This document shows, piece after piece, positions 7,700 to 16,719 of a stretch of 36,816 nt of DNA. This DNA comes from an uncultured Lachnospiraceae bacterium. Lineage in GTDB: Bacteria; Bacillota; Clostridia; Lachnospirales; Lachnospiraceae. The first letter of the stretch is position 1. Each line of letters opens with the position of its first letter. Position numbers and translations under genes: made by a program. Where the stretch lies: contig CAJKWK010000024.1 of assembly GCA_905203555.1 (NCBI GenBank), forward strand, positions 1 through 36,816, in the 5' to 3' direction. The notes beneath the pieces were generated by a model. The model was not told the origin of the DNA, ran no database searches, and saw only the letters and a program-made list of their open reading frames with translations.

Positions 7700-7783
7700 T
7701 GCGGAAGAAGAGACTTGAACTCTCACAGGATTAACTCCCACTAGAACCTGAATCTAGCGCGTCTGCCATTCCGCCACTTCCGC
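7700..7783 (-). tRNA. tRNA-Leu (anticodon CAG)
   Basis: Class II tRNA with 7-bp acceptor stem GCGGAAG / CTTCCGC and discriminator A. The anticodon stem CTAGA / TCTAG encloses the loop TTCAGGT, giving anticodon CAG. A long variable arm follows (TGGGAGTTAATCCTGT), and the T loop reads GTTCAAGTC. CCA is not encoded. It has its own promoter and terminator, so it is a single-gene unit. Confidence 0.95.
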
Positions 7784-7795
7784 TCGACAAGTGAT

Positions 7796-7825
7796 ATAAT
7801 ACCACAGATCATTAGGAAATGTAAA
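7796..7825 (-). promoter_or_regulatory. promoter of tRNA-Leu
   Basis: TTTACA (7820-7825), 18-base spacer, TATTAT (7796-7801) on the minus strand, ending 13 bases before the tRNA 5' end. Confidence 0.6.
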
Positions 7826-7880
7826 GAACTTTTTTTATTTTTTTCAAAAAACTTTTTTCAAAAACTTTTTTCAAGCTTTT
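7826..7880. repeat. short low-complexity repeats
   Basis: Three imperfect copies of CTTTTTTCAAAAA-like units in an A/T-only tract between the zinc-ribbon gene and tRNA-Leu. The repeats are self-complementary and may help terminate the Gld operon transcript. Confidence 0.4.
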
Positions 7881-7894
7881 ATCAAAGGCTGCTT

Positions 7895-8302
7895 TCAGCT
7901 TTTTTTGATAAATGTAGTTCCGCACTTTGGACATCTCACTTCTATCTTGCCCTTCCCTCTGGGAATCCTGATCTTCTGTTTACATCCCGGACATCGATAG
8001 ATATGATACACTCTCCTCTGCTTTAGTATCTCCTTCTGGCGCTGAAAAAAACAGCGGATCTTATATGTCTTTGCAAGAAATGCCTGATTCTCTGCATAAC
8101 GCTTTGTCACATTCCTGGAAAACAGTCGAAAATAACAGATTAAAATAACCAGCCATCCCAACATATTGCAGACACTGCTTGCAAGCGGACTATCAAAAAG
8201 AGCCGCGCCAAACACCGCAACGAGACCGCAAACCAAGAGAAACTTGGATAAAGTATCCACTCCGTAACGTCCTTGCATAAATCTGCCCAATCTTTCTTTC
8301 AT
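7895..8302 (-). CDS. small membrane protein with C-terminal zinc ribbon
   Basis: Unrecognised 135-residue protein. Two hydrophobic segments (about 18-37 and 43-62) are followed by a basic linker. A C-terminal four-cysteine zinc ribbon, CPGC...CPKC (about 106-128, IYRCPGCKQKIRIPRGKGK), resembles the short zinc-ribbon motifs fused to many small Firmicutes membrane proteins. The ribbon probably faces the cytoplasm. It follows the DUF4340 gene by about 110 bases; a possible promoter (TTGACT with an AT-rich -10) lies in that gap, so it may be transcribed separately. Function unknown. Confidence 0.7.
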   Translation of the reverse strand: MKERLGRFMQGRYGVDTLSKFLLVCGLVAVFGAALFDSPLASSVCNMLGWLVILICYFRLFSRNVTKRYAENQAFLAKTYKIRCFFQRQKEILKQRRVYHIYRCPGCKQKIRIPRGKGKIEVRCPKCGTTFIKKS

Positions 8303-8412
8303 TCTTTCATCATCCTCACTTCATTCTTGCTTTCTATCCATTTATGCGATGTAAGATATTGTGCTCTCCTTTTTCTTGAAAGTCAATAAACTCTCTATTA
8401 AATTCTATTAAA

Positions 8413-9330
8413 TTATTCTGTCGCATCATCCACATTCAAAATATTTTTACACACTTCATCCGAAATCAAATATACGATTCGTGAATCATTAATCATCACA
8501 TACCGTTTATCACTTCCATTCGTATTTCCGATATACAAGGTCATCGCATCTTCGATATCATTCGCTTTATAAGTTACTTCCACAGTAATTCTGGCTTTTT
8601 CATTCAGACCAAATTTCGGCAGATCTTCATCTGAAACGGAATACTCTGCAGCCGTATCCAATTCCACCGCACCCAGACCGCCTGCCACCGCTGCTATATT
8701 TTCTGCGTCTTCTTCTTTTTCCGAATCATAAGTCGTTGTTTTTCCATTTTCCGTAATGGTTTCCTTCATCAAATTTCCACTGCCAATCTCCGGATACGTA
8801 TCAAACTGAGCCAGTTCATCCATCGTATACTGCAATTCATCCAAGACTCCTGACGCCACTGTATAAACCCGATCTGTTCCTTCCACTGTCAGATAATAAC
8901 TATCATCCACAGCATTTCCAAATTGCAGTGTTGTCTGCGCTCCATCCGTTGTTGTCAAGCACACCGTATACGTCGGGTTTTTCAATCCATACGCCTCCAG
9001 AGAATCACCGTCTTTCAATTCCCTCTGAGCTTCTAATTTACCAAATGTATCTATAATCTGTTCCGGTACACTTTGTTTCAATGGGAAATCACTGTCTTCT
9101 GTAAAAATCCATTTATCATTTTGCTTTGCAAATCCAAACTCCCCGTTTCCCACGTTGTATCGAACTTCGCTTACGTTTTTCAAATCCGTTACGTATATTT
9201 TCGCAGCCTCTTTTTCTTCTGCATCTTTTTGCTCCTGACGTTTGTTCCTTGCCTGAATACCAAATAAAATCCCAAGCAGCAACAAAAATATTCCAAACAG
9301 CAGCAACAGTTTTTTTGTTTTTTTCGTCAT
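8413..9330 (-). CDS. DUF4340 domain protein of a Gld-type ABC system
   Basis: A 305-residue protein with one N-terminal membrane anchor (about 8-26, LLLLFGIFLLLLGILFGI), then a charged linker and an extracytoplasmic beta-rich domain. That domain has the DUF4340 pattern FTEDSDFPLKQSVPEQIIDTF, AYGLKNPTYTV and repeated VYTVASG-like strands. DUF4340 proteins are routinely encoded next to GldG-like ABC auxiliary proteins, as here: it is the fourth gene of the operon, 23 bases after the GldG homologue. Its job is presumably to act with the exporter on the outer face of the membrane; no catalytic residues can be named. Confidence 0.85.
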   Translation of the reverse strand: MTKKTKKLLLLFGIFLLLLGILFGIQARNKRQEQKDAEEKEAAKIYVTDLKNVSEVRYNVGNGEFGFAKQNDKWIFTEDSDFPLKQSVPEQIIDTFGKLEAQRELKDGDSLEAYGLKNPTYTVCLTTTDGAQTTLQFGNAVDDSYYLTVEGTDRVYTVASGVLDELQYTMDELAQFDTYPEIGSGNLMKETITENGKTTTYDSEKEEDAENIAAVAGGLGAVELDTAAEYSVSDEDLPKFGLNEKARITVEVTYKANDIEDAMTLYIGNTNGSDKRYVMINDSRIVYLISDEVCKNILNVDDATE

Positions 9331-9353
9331 CCAATCCCTCCTGTTTTCTTCAT

Positions 9354-10841
9354 TTACATTCTGCGTCTTCTAAACCAGACAACAAATCCAACAACCAGAA
9401 TAATCACCGGCACACCAAAAATCACAAGCAGGCTAAACAGTCCAACATGCTGCACTGTATTATATTCAATCGTCAGGCTTTTTGGTTCGATCGACAAATT
9501 CTCTACCCCTTCAAAATGAGCAGTTACTGCATTCATAAATATGGTCGTATTTTCCAATGTTGTAAACGTATCCGTAATCTGCGCATCAATCAGACTTCCG
9601 GCTGAAATTACCGTAAACCGACTTTCTTTTGTCTCAGAATCTTCTGTTGTTTCACTTTCTTCTGTTGTTTCACTTTCTTCTGTTGATCCACTCTCTTCTT
9701 CAGTCGATTCACTCTCTGTTTCTTCCTCAATCGTTTCAACGGCAACTGCACCAAGCGTATAAGCCCCTTCCGTCTGATTTTCTTCCGTTATTGCATATGC
9801 ATGATCGGAACTATTCATAAACGCTATTGTTGTAATCGTATCGCGTGCAGCATCGGTAACTGTAAATCCGTGTGCATTTGTCACAAGCACCATTTCCGAA
9901 CTGATGCCATCCGCCATTTCATCGTTCACAGAAAGCTGTGGGAATAAATAATAATAATTCCCCTGATAACAACGTTCAGGATCTGCAACATAACCATCTG
10001 CCGGCTCCATTCCGTATGTTTTCATCAAAGCAGCGAAATTCGGCATTTCAGTGGCATTCTCTTCTCCCAGCAACAACATTACATCTCCGCCCTGTCCAAG
10101 ATACGTTTCAATTGCCGTCCTTTCCTCTTCCGTCAAATCCTTTGTCGGTGCATTGATCAAAAGCAATTCGCAGTCCTCCGGCACACTTCCTTCCATCAGC
10201 AGATTCCATTCGTCCACCTGATAATTATTCTTGCTCATCAAATCGTTAATCGTAGAAGAAAGAGCGGTCTCTCCATGACCGGTTGTACGATACACCTGCT
10301 GTTCCGCATCATTGGCCACATAATTAACAGCTGCTGTCAATTGTCCTTCTCCATCAAACTCCGACTCCGCAGCAGTTCCTGTATAATAATAAGAATACAG
10401 ATCTGTTACAACAATATCGCTGAATGCTACAACCGTTGATTTTCCGGTTTCCCCACAAGATACGACAATTGTATTTTCCGAAGTATTATTTTCCTCCAGT
10501 GCCGATGGATGCAACACCGGATCAATCCATTCCACAGATATATTTTTAGACAGTCCACTGTATTTGCTCAGAAACGTCCGTATACGTTCGTCCGCCTCTT
10601 CCTCGTTTGCCAGCACTTTCATAGTTACTTTCTGATCCAGATTTTTCAGCAATAATTTACTGGTATCTGAAATTTCATAAATCTTTGTACTGCTCACGTC
10701 AATGTTGCGGTATTTTTCCGGCAGCTGTCCCACAATCAAATTCAACACCACTACAATTGCCACTACAGCCGCTGTCACTCCCACACTATATGCACCATGC
10801 TTTGTCCCCGTTGTTTTAAATAATCTCTTGATTTTATCCAC
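9354..10841 (-). CDS. GldG-like ABC transporter auxiliary protein
   Basis: A 495-residue protein with N-terminal membrane helix (about 18-38), a large extracytoplasmic region, and C-terminal membrane helix (about 468-489) ending RRRR. The middle contains the GldG/ABC_transp_aux layout: KIYEISDTSKLLLKNLDQKVTMKV near the N-terminus, TGHGETALSSTINDLM, and the fold segment GGDVMLLLGEENATEMPNF. Residues 371-407 are an unusual run made almost only of Glu, Ser and Thr, from imperfect DNA repeats. It sits 12 bases downstream of the permease gene. GldG proteins form a complex with the permease and ATPase; substrate unknown. Confidence 0.85.
   Translation of the reverse strand: MDKIKRLFKTTGTKHGAYSVGVTAAVVAIVVVLNLIVGQLPEKYRNIDVSSTKIYEISDTSKLLLKNLDQKVTMKVLANEEEADERIRTFLSKYSGLSKNISVEWIDPVLHPSALEENNTSENTIVVSCGETGKSTVVAFSDIVVTDLYSYYYTGTAAESEFDGEGQLTAAVNYVANDAEQQVYRTTGHGETALSSTINDLMSKNNYQVDEWNLLMEGSVPEDCELLLINAPTKDLTEEERTAIETYLGQGGDVMLLLGEENATEMPNFAALMKTYGMEPADGYVADPERCYQGNYYYLFPQLSVNDEMADGISSEMVLVTNAHGFTVTDAARDTITTIAFMNSSDHAYAITEENQTEGAYTLGAVAVETIEEETESESTEEESGSTEESETTEESETTEDSETKESRFTVISAGSLIDAQITDTFTTLENTTIFMNAVTAHFEGVENLSIEPKSLTIEYNTVQHVGLFSLLVIFGVPVIILVVGFVVWFRRRRM
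9620..9731 (-). repeat. coding repeats for an E/S/T-rich linker in the GldG-like protein
   Basis: Imperfect 15-18 base repeats of the TCTTCTGTTGTTTCACT type encode repeated Ser-Glu-Glu-Thr-rich units (residues about 371-407). Such repeats are prone to expansion and contraction between strains. Confidence 0.75.
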
Positions 10842-10853
10842 AATTCCGCCCTC

Positions 10854-11720
10854 CTAACTCCAACGTCTTTTTTGAATTGCCTGAATCGTCAAAACAATAA
10901 ACACTACAATGATGGACAAATACAGCATAATTCCGCTCACATCCACAATATGATTTTCCGTAATGCCGGTAAATACATTTGCCAGAGCCAGATTTCCCAA
11001 CAGTTTTGTCAAAAGATTTTCAAACAGACTGGATTTCACCAGATATGTCCCTACACAGCCGATCACAACCACAGCCTCACTGATCGCACACAATACCCAG
11101 TTCGAAGTCATCTGCCAGAAATAAAACACGACCAGACTCAACAAGAGCAGCAGTCCAATCATACAGCTCATTCCATCAGAAGGCAAAAATCCCAACAGTC
11201 CATTCCATAAATACAAGACCAAAAGCACACCGAACGTACTGATAAACGCAATGATCTGACTTTCTGTCAATGCAGACATAAACATGCCGATCGCTGTAAA
11301 AACGCAGCCCAGCAGGAAAAATACTCCGATGGAAATATAATCAACTTTTAAATATGCAGTTCCATTCAGTCGAATCAAAAGTGGATACAGGCAGAAAATC
11401 AGATTCGGGATCGCCACTACCGTAACCATCGCCAGATATTTTCCAAGCACCACTTTCGTCAAACTAACCGGCGCAGTCAGCAACAACTGATCCGTTTTAT
11501 TTTTCCGGTCTTCCGCAAAACTTTTCATTGTAATCAACGGGATTCCAACGATAAATACAATCAAAGAGCCTGCCAACGTATAAGAAAAATACGGATATCC
11601 GGCAGTCAGATTGTATGCAGTAAAATAAATCCCGGTAAACGCAACCAAAAATGCCACAAACACACAGCCAACCATCGACTGAAAATAAGATTTCACTTCT
11701 CTTTTATAAATCGCCAGCAT
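10854..11720 (-). CDS. ABC-2 type permease (Gld-type)
   Basis: A 288-residue integral membrane protein with six hydrophobic segments, beginning MLAIYKREVKSYFQSMVGCVF. The start YKRE.KSYF and the motif ITMKSFAEDRKNKTDQLLLTAPVSLTKVVLGKY (about 63-95) are typical of GldF/NosY-like ABC-2 permeases. Its first codons overlap the end of the ATPase gene by 17 bases, indicating translational coupling. With the ATPase and the GldG-like and DUF4340 proteins it forms a complete Gld-type transporter. The transported substrate cannot be deduced. Confidence 0.88.
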   Translation of the reverse strand: MLAIYKREVKSYFQSMVGCVFVAFLVAFTGIYFTAYNLTAGYPYFSYTLAGSLIVFIVGIPLITMKSFAEDRKNKTDQLLLTAPVSLTKVVLGKYLAMVTVVAIPNLIFCLYPLLIRLNGTAYLKVDYISIGVFFLLGCVFTAIGMFMSALTESQIIAFISTFGVLLVLYLWNGLLGFLPSDGMSCMIGLLLLLSLVVFYFWQMTSNWVLCAISEAVVVIGCVGTYLVKSSLFENLLTKLLGNLALANVFTGITENHIVDVSGIMLYLSIIVVFIVLTIQAIQKRRWS

Positions 11721-12663
11721 CTTCTGTCTCCTCCTCTCCCTGTGTCAACTCCATAAACACTTCTTCCAGACTCACTTTTGCAGTCTTTAATGTCAAAAGC
11801 GGAACTTTTTCTGATGCAAACGCACAGAATACATCCTCCCGGATATCCAATCCCGGTTTCACTTCGATTTTTGCATAGGTCAGATCATTCTCTGTTTTTT
11901 CTGCCTCTACATTCTCGATTCCGTTCACATTCCATAAAATCGACTGTACCGTATCCGGATCGGCTTTTGTTTCAATTTCCACACATTCTGCTCCATTCAT
12001 CAATTGCTCCAGATGTTCCGGCGTATCACTTGCAACTAACTTTCCTTTGGAAATAATCAAAATATAATCACAGACTTCTCTGACCTCTGCAAGGATATGA
12101 GAACTTAAAACAACTGTATGCTCCTTGGATAGCCCTCGAATCAACTCTCGAATCTCTATAATCTGTTTCGGATCCAATCCCACCGTCGGCTCATCCAGAA
12201 TAATAATCTCCGGAAATCCCAGAATCGCCTGTGCCAGCCCTACTCTCTGGCGATATCCTTTTGACAGATTGCGGATCAGTCGATTTTCCACATCCAGAAG
12301 TTTTGTCCATTTCATCGCTTCTTCTACTGCCGACTCCCGCTGCTGTTTCGGTATTTCCTTTAACTCTGCCGCAAATTCCAAATATTCTGCAACCGTCATA
12401 TCCATATAAAGCGGAGGCAGTTCCGGTAAATATCCGATATGCTTTTTCGCCTCTTCCGGCTCCTTCAAGATATCGTGTCCGCCAATCAGTACTTCGCCCT
12501 CCGTAGCGCCCAGATATCCGGTCATAATATTCATAGTTGTAGATTTTCCGGCGCCATTCGGACCTAAAAAGCCATAAATTCTCCCCGGCTCCAACTGAAA
12601 ATCCAAATGATCCACCGCTACATGTTCCCCATATTTTTTCACGAGATTCCTTACTTCAATCAA
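11704..12663 (-). CDS. ABC transporter ATPase (Gld-type operon)
   Basis: Nucleotide-binding subunit, 319 residues. Motifs: Walker A GPNGAGKS (34-41), signature LSKGYRQR (133-140), Walker B IIILDEPTVGLDP (153-165), H-loop LSSH. A C-terminal extension is typical of the GldA/CcmA group. An ATG lies further upstream (12732), but the Shine-Dalgarno GGGAGG is inside that stretch, seven bases before a TTG at 12663, which also gives the normal family start MIEVRNLVKKYGE. I therefore use the TTG. It is first in the operon. Upstream are four 11-bp direct repeats that look like a response-regulator site. Confidence 0.92.
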   Translation of the reverse strand: MIEVRNLVKKYGEHVAVDHLDFQLEPGRIYGFLGPNGAGKSTTMNIMTGYLGATEGEVLIGGHDILKEPEEAKKHIGYLPELPPLYMDMTVAEYLEFAAELKEIPKQQRESAVEEAMKWTKLLDVENRLIRNLSKGYRQRVGLAQAILGFPEIIILDEPTVGLDPKQIIEIRELIRGLSKEHTVVLSSHILAEVREVCDYILIISKGKLVASDTPEHLEQLMNGAECVEIETKADPDTVQSILWNVNGIENVEAEKTENDLTYAKIEVKPGLDIREDVFCAFASEKVPLLTLKTAKVSLEEVFMELTQGEEETEDAGDL

Positions 12664-12740
12664 ACCAATACCTCCCTGTTTCATGATGCCATTTTCTGTC
12701 TGCTCTATATCATACGAGCAATAGATTCCCAAAAAGAACA

Positions 12741-12804
12741 GTTATATGTTAAATACTTTTTGTGACCGTTCTGTGTTAGAACTGTGACCATGCTATGTAA
12801 AAAC
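12741..12804 (-). promoter_or_regulatory. four 11-bp direct repeats before the Gld operon (response-regulator-like site)
   Basis: On the plus strand the consecutive 11-mers TGTGACCGTTC, TGTGTTAGAAC, TGTGACCATGC and TATGTAAAAAC run from 12761 to 12804. Direct repeats at exact 11-bp pitch are the hallmark of OmpR/PhoB-family binding sites. A possible -10 (TATAAC on the minus strand, 12741-12746) follows, with no good -35, as in activator-dependent promoters. No two-component genes lie in the window. Confidence 0.6.
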
Positions 12805-12808
12805 TCTG

Positions 12809-12850
12809 AAAAAAATCCCGAAGACATCATTTCCTGTCTTCGGGATTTCA
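12809..12850 (-). terminator. terminator of the sbcDC operon
   Basis: Minus strand ATCCCGAAGACA / TGTCTTCGGGAT perfect 12-bp stem with an 8-base loop followed by a T-run. It lies 12 bases past the sbcC stop. Confidence 0.9.
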
Positions 12851-12862
12851 ATCGCTTTCGTT

Positions 12863-15538
12863 CTATATATTCCATCTTGCGTGACTGCCACGCTCGCCCT
12901 TTGTCACCTTTAACTGCCAGTCAATCTGCTCTTTCAATTCATTGACATGGGAGATAATTCCCACCAATGCTTTTTCTCCTGCCAGTTCTTTTAAAATCTG
13001 AATCGCCCGTTCTCTGGACGCATCATCAAGGGAACCAAATCCTTCATCCACAAACATGGTTTCCAAGCTCACTGCTCCTGCCGTATTCTGCACAATATCC
13101 GCCAGTCCCAGTGCCATGGAAAGAGCAGCCATAAAAGACTCACCCCCGGACAAGGTTTTCACATCCCTTGTACGATTACTAACCAGATGATATACATCCA
13201 AATCCAGCCCCGCCTGTCCCTGACTGCTCAAATTCTGGATTTCCCGGCACTGTAGGATAAATTCGTTGGATGTCATTTTTGCCAGGCGGCGGTTTGCCGC
13301 ATGAATGATCTGCTTAAAATACTTTCGCTGCACATAGGTTTCAAAATCCAGTTTCACACTGCCCGGCAGGGTTCCATTCGCGGTACGGCTCAAATGATTC
13401 AAGACTTCGTATTGTTTCTGCAAAGCACCGTTCTCATCAAAATAGGCTTGCAATTTTCGTCTTGCCTCCCGGTTCTTCTCATTCAGATTATGTCGATGCA
13501 TCTGCTCTGCTTTCCATTGTCTCTGCTGCTGTTCAATTTCCTTCAACAACGCTTTTTCTTCCGTCAGCTTTCCCGCCGTCTTGCCATGAGTCTGCTGTTC
13601 CAGCGTCTGCAGTCGTGTTTCTGTCTGAAGTACAGATTGTTCATATCTCGCAATCTCTTTTTCCAGTTTTTCCTGCTGTGAAATCCATTGCTTTGCCTGC
13701 TCATATTCAGACAAATCTGTAAATTTCTGTTTTTTCCACTCTGCCTTACAAGCCGCATCTGCCTCCTGTTTACGCTGCGTCAATTCTATCTCCTGCTGCC
13801 GACGACTTTCCAAAAGTCCCTGATACCGAATCCGGGCACCGGTTAGTTTTTGCAGCCGTTCTCCTAGTTGTTCTTGTTGTTTAAAAAGCTGATCCTTTTG
13901 ACGCTTTCGTTCCGTCAGTTCCTCCTGAATCTTCTTTTCTTCCGGCAGCTTTTCCCCATGCAGTTCCTCCTCTTGCCGGAGCGCCTCTCTCAAACCATCA
14001 TATTCCGCCTGATACTGACTGTTTATTTTCTGAAACTGTTCTGCAGCCGCTGTTCTTTTCAATTCCAATCGGTCTCTCTGCACCTTCGCCTGCTCCACAT
14101 CTTTTTGCTCCGGTGCATCCTTCGACACAATCGCCAATTGTGGATGGGTCAGTGAACCGCACACCGGACAAGCCATCCCTTCCCGAAGATCCTTCGCAAG
14201 AATTCCTGCCTGTTCCTCAAAAAAACGTTGATACAAACACTCATACTGTTCTGATGCCGTCTTGCAGGAACGCAGCAGCTCCTCCACAACAGCTGCCGCA
14301 TCTTTCCGTTTTTTCTCCCATTGTTTTAATCGGTCATATCGCGGCAGTAAGTCCGACAGCCGGATGATCCGTTCCTGTAGTTTTGATCCCTGTTCTTCCC
14401 AGACACGTTTTGCCTGTTCAAATCCCTCCTGCAGCTGTTTCTCCGGTTCCTTTTGCTGTTCCAGCCATTCCGTCAATCCGGACACTTCCTTCTGCACCTT
14501 CTGCAGATCCTGCTTCGCCTGCCGCCAGTTTTGTTCCAGCACAGCCACCTTTTCCGCACGTTTTCCATTGTCCAGATACACGCGTAGTTCTTCAATTCGG
14601 ATTCGTTCCGCATTTAATTTTTCCTTTTGTACCTTCACCTGCTCCAATGCGGCAAACAGACGATTTACATCCTCCTGCCTCTGGATTTTCAGTTTCAACT
14701 CTTCTGCTTGTTTTTGCAGCTCAGCCACCTGCGTCTCAGAGGCTTTTCCCCACGCTTTTCCTACATCAATCATTTCTTTCAGACAATCCAGAACTTCATT
14801 CAGCGGCGGGAACTCCATCTCTCCCAATATTGCCCAGCGCCTTTGCAGAGCAGCCTTTGTTTCCCCTTCCACTTCCGGCACTTCTACCCTCTGCATTTCA
14901 CGAAGGCAGTCTTTTCGATTGTCTTCCAGACGCACATATAACTGTTTTGTCTCTTCCTTCAATTGCTCCTGCACTCTCCAGTAAGATCGAGTCTGAAAAA
15001 TCTGAGAAAAAATCTTCTTCCGCTCTTTCGATTCAGCATGAAGAAGTTTCAGAAAATCGCCTTGTGCAATCATTGCAATCTGCGTAAATTGATTGACATC
15101 CAAACCAATGATTTCCTCGATTTTCTGGTCTACTTCCCTCTTCTTCCCGCGAAATTCCGTTCCATCCGGCAAAAGCAGTGATACTTTCGCACTTTCCTTT
15201 ACAAGCCCCCGCGTTCCATCCGCTTTCTTTCGCTTTCCGACACGAAAATATTCTGGATTTCTCCGAATCCGGTACACTTCATCACGATAAGAAAATTCAT
15301 ATTCCACATACGTTTCCGCATCATCCTCAGCATACTGACTTCGCATCATATTTCCATCTCGCCTGCCGCCGCTTGTCTTATCATACAAAGCATAGGTGAT
15401 TGCATCAAAAACCGTCGTTTTACCGGCTCCGGTATCTCCTGTAACCAGAAACAGCCCACTCTTTATCTTCTTAAAATCAATGGTTTCCTGTCCGGCATAC
15501 GAACCAAAGGCAGACATCGTTAATTTCATCGGTTTCAT
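12863..15538 (-). CDS. sbcC: exonuclease SbcC (Rad50-like ATPase subunit)
   Basis: SMC-like ATPase of the SbcCD nuclease, which cleaves DNA hairpins and protein-blocked ends. The 891-residue protein has Walker A GDTGAGKTT (34-42) near the N-terminus and long coiled coils rich in Gln, Glu, Lys and Arg. The zinc hook CPVC (457-460) sits at the coiled-coil apex. The ABC signature LSGGES (about 796-801) and Walker B MFVDEGFGSLDD (about 828-839) are at the C-terminus. The length is in the usual range. The start overlaps the sbcD stop in an ATGA, so the two subunits are translationally coupled. A strong terminator follows. Confidence 0.95.
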   Translation of the reverse strand: MKPMKLTMSAFGSYAGQETIDFKKIKSGLFLVTGDTGAGKTTVFDAITYALYDKTSGGRRDGNMMRSQYAEDDAETYVEYEFSYRDEVYRIRRNPEYFRVGKRKKADGTRGLVKESAKVSLLLPDGTEFRGKKREVDQKIEEIIGLDVNQFTQIAMIAQGDFLKLLHAESKERKKIFSQIFQTRSYWRVQEQLKEETKQLYVRLEDNRKDCLREMQRVEVPEVEGETKAALQRRWAILGEMEFPPLNEVLDCLKEMIDVGKAWGKASETQVAELQKQAEELKLKIQRQEDVNRLFAALEQVKVQKEKLNAERIRIEELRVYLDNGKRAEKVAVLEQNWRQAKQDLQKVQKEVSGLTEWLEQQKEPEKQLQEGFEQAKRVWEEQGSKLQERIIRLSDLLPRYDRLKQWEKKRKDAAAVVEELLRSCKTASEQYECLYQRFFEEQAGILAKDLREGMACPVCGSLTHPQLAIVSKDAPEQKDVEQAKVQRDRLELKRTAAAEQFQKINSQYQAEYDGLREALRQEEELHGEKLPEEKKIQEELTERKRQKDQLFKQQEQLGERLQKLTGARIRYQGLLESRRQQEIELTQRKQEADAACKAEWKKQKFTDLSEYEQAKQWISQQEKLEKEIARYEQSVLQTETRLQTLEQQTHGKTAGKLTEEKALLKEIEQQQRQWKAEQMHRHNLNEKNREARRKLQAYFDENGALQKQYEVLNHLSRTANGTLPGSVKLDFETYVQRKYFKQIIHAANRRLAKMTSNEFILQCREIQNLSSQGQAGLDLDVYHLVSNRTRDVKTLSGGESFMAALSMALGLADIVQNTAGAVSLETMFVDEGFGSLDDASRERAIQILKELAGEKALVGIISHVNELKEQIDWQLKVTKGERGSHARWNI

Positions 15539-16719
15539 ACTTCCAGCTCTTCCCCCTGCTCTATGATTTTCTCCATAATCTTTATTTCTTCCTCGCTTAA
15601 TTCTTTTCCTTGTATCTCCTTGTAAAATTCCGCAAAAACTGATAGCGGATCCGCAAAAGTCTCCTCTTGATCTATTTCATTTAAAAGCCGTCTTGTCCGC
15701 TGATTGTCTATCCGCACTTCCAGAATATGTGAATACACTCTTTCCAGCTGTTCCTTCGGTCTGTAAGGATCTACCTCATCCGTCAACGTAACGCTTACAT
15801 AATCTTCTTTTTCTTCCGGTTTTGCAGCAGAGAGGATTTCTTCCAATTTTCCCCGGATCTGCCGTACATCCCGCAGTGGATGCAGAGGATAGGTTTCCAC
15901 CTGCGCCGGCGCACCTTTTTCTCCAAGGGTCACAACATGAAGACATTTCTTCTGGTTCGCCTCACTGACCGAATATTTCAAAAGTGTTCCACAATAACGA
16001 ATCTGTTCTGCTCCCGCTGCCTGAGCCCCATGTAAGTGCCCCAGCGCCGCATAATCAAACTTCTCGATTACAGAGCTGTCAATCCGATCCAGTCCGCCCA
16101 CAGAAAAAATCTCTGAATCACAGGTCTGCGCCTCCTGTCCACTTCCGGTGTAAAACTGATGCGTCACAAGCACATTTCGCTCCTGCCAATCCAAAGCCTG
16201 ACGATCTTTTCCACATTTCGTCTCTCTTTCCAGAAGTTTTTCCACCGCCTCCTGATAACTAACCGGCACTTCTCCACCAAACACGCCACGTACAAAACCG
16301 GGCTTTAAAAACGGCAACAAATAAAAATGCACCGGACCGTATCCATCTTCCAGAGTCACTCTTTTCAAATAGTCATCCGACGTCTCCGGAGCATTTCCGG
16401 CAATATAAATCTGCTGTGCTCCCAAAATCCTGCTGGCATAATCCAGCCGTTGTGCGGAATCATGATTTCCCGCAATCATCAGAACCGGTATCTTCGGTTC
16501 CAGCAAAGATAATTCTGTCAGAAATTCATCGAAAACAGTAACCGCCTCTCCGGACGGCACTGACTTATCATAGATATCCCCCGCGATCACAATCGCATCC
16601 GGGCGCAGCTCTTTCGCATATTGGATCACCTCAGCAAGAATATGTTCCTGATCTTCCCGCAGATTATAATTGTGCAGCTGTTTCCCTATATGCAAATCTG
16701 ACAAATGAAAAAATCTCAT
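15535..16719 (-). CDS. sbcD: exonuclease SbcD (Mre11-like nuclease subunit)
   Basis: Metallophosphoesterase subunit of SbcCD. The 394-residue product carries the phosphodiesterase motifs in order: SDLHIGK (7-13), AGDIYDKS (46-53), GNHDS (84-88), VTHQF, and GHLHGAQ. These supply the di-metal ligands. The C-terminal region (about 300-394) is the usual capping and SbcC-binding part. Its start overlaps the upstream COG3044-type ATPase gene by ATGA, and its stop overlaps sbcC in the same way, so the three genes are one translational unit. The association with the upstream ATPase is discussed in the findings. Confidence 0.95.
   Translation of the reverse strand: MRFFHLSDLHIGKQLHNYNLREDQEHILAEVIQYAKELRPDAIVIAGDIYDKSVPSGEAVTVFDEFLTELSLLEPKIPVLMIAGNHDSAQRLDYASRILGAQQIYIAGNAPETSDDYLKRVTLEDGYGPVHFYLLPFLKPGFVRGVFGGEVPVSYQEAVEKLLERETKCGKDRQALDWQERNVLVTHQFYTGSGQEAQTCDSEIFSVGGLDRIDSSVIEKFDYAALGHLHGAQAAGAEQIRYCGTLLKYSVSEANQKKCLHVVTLGEKGAPAQVETYPLHPLRDVRQIRGKLEEILSAAKPEEKEDYVSVTLTDEVDPYRPKEQLERVYSHILEVRIDNQRTRRLLNEIDQEETFADPLSVFAEFYKEIQGKELSEEEIKIMEKIIEQGEELEV

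Noticed and set aside
7826..7880. CRISPR-like repeats
   Set aside because: The units are short A/T tracts with no spacers. No array or cas gene occurs anywhere in the window.
12721..12760. Sigma-A or ECF promoter close to the Gld ATPase gene (TATGAT, CGTAT)
   Set aside because: No partner -35 element lies at an acceptable distance.
9354..12804. Gliding-motility machinery because of Gld-like genes
   Set aside because: Gld-type ABC operons are widespread in non-gliding Firmicutes, and no other gliding genes are present.
14262..15087. Overlapping plus-strand frames opposite sbcC
   Set aside because: Ser/Phe/Cys/Pro-rich shadows of the coiled-coil coding sequence, without ribosome sites or protein-like composition.
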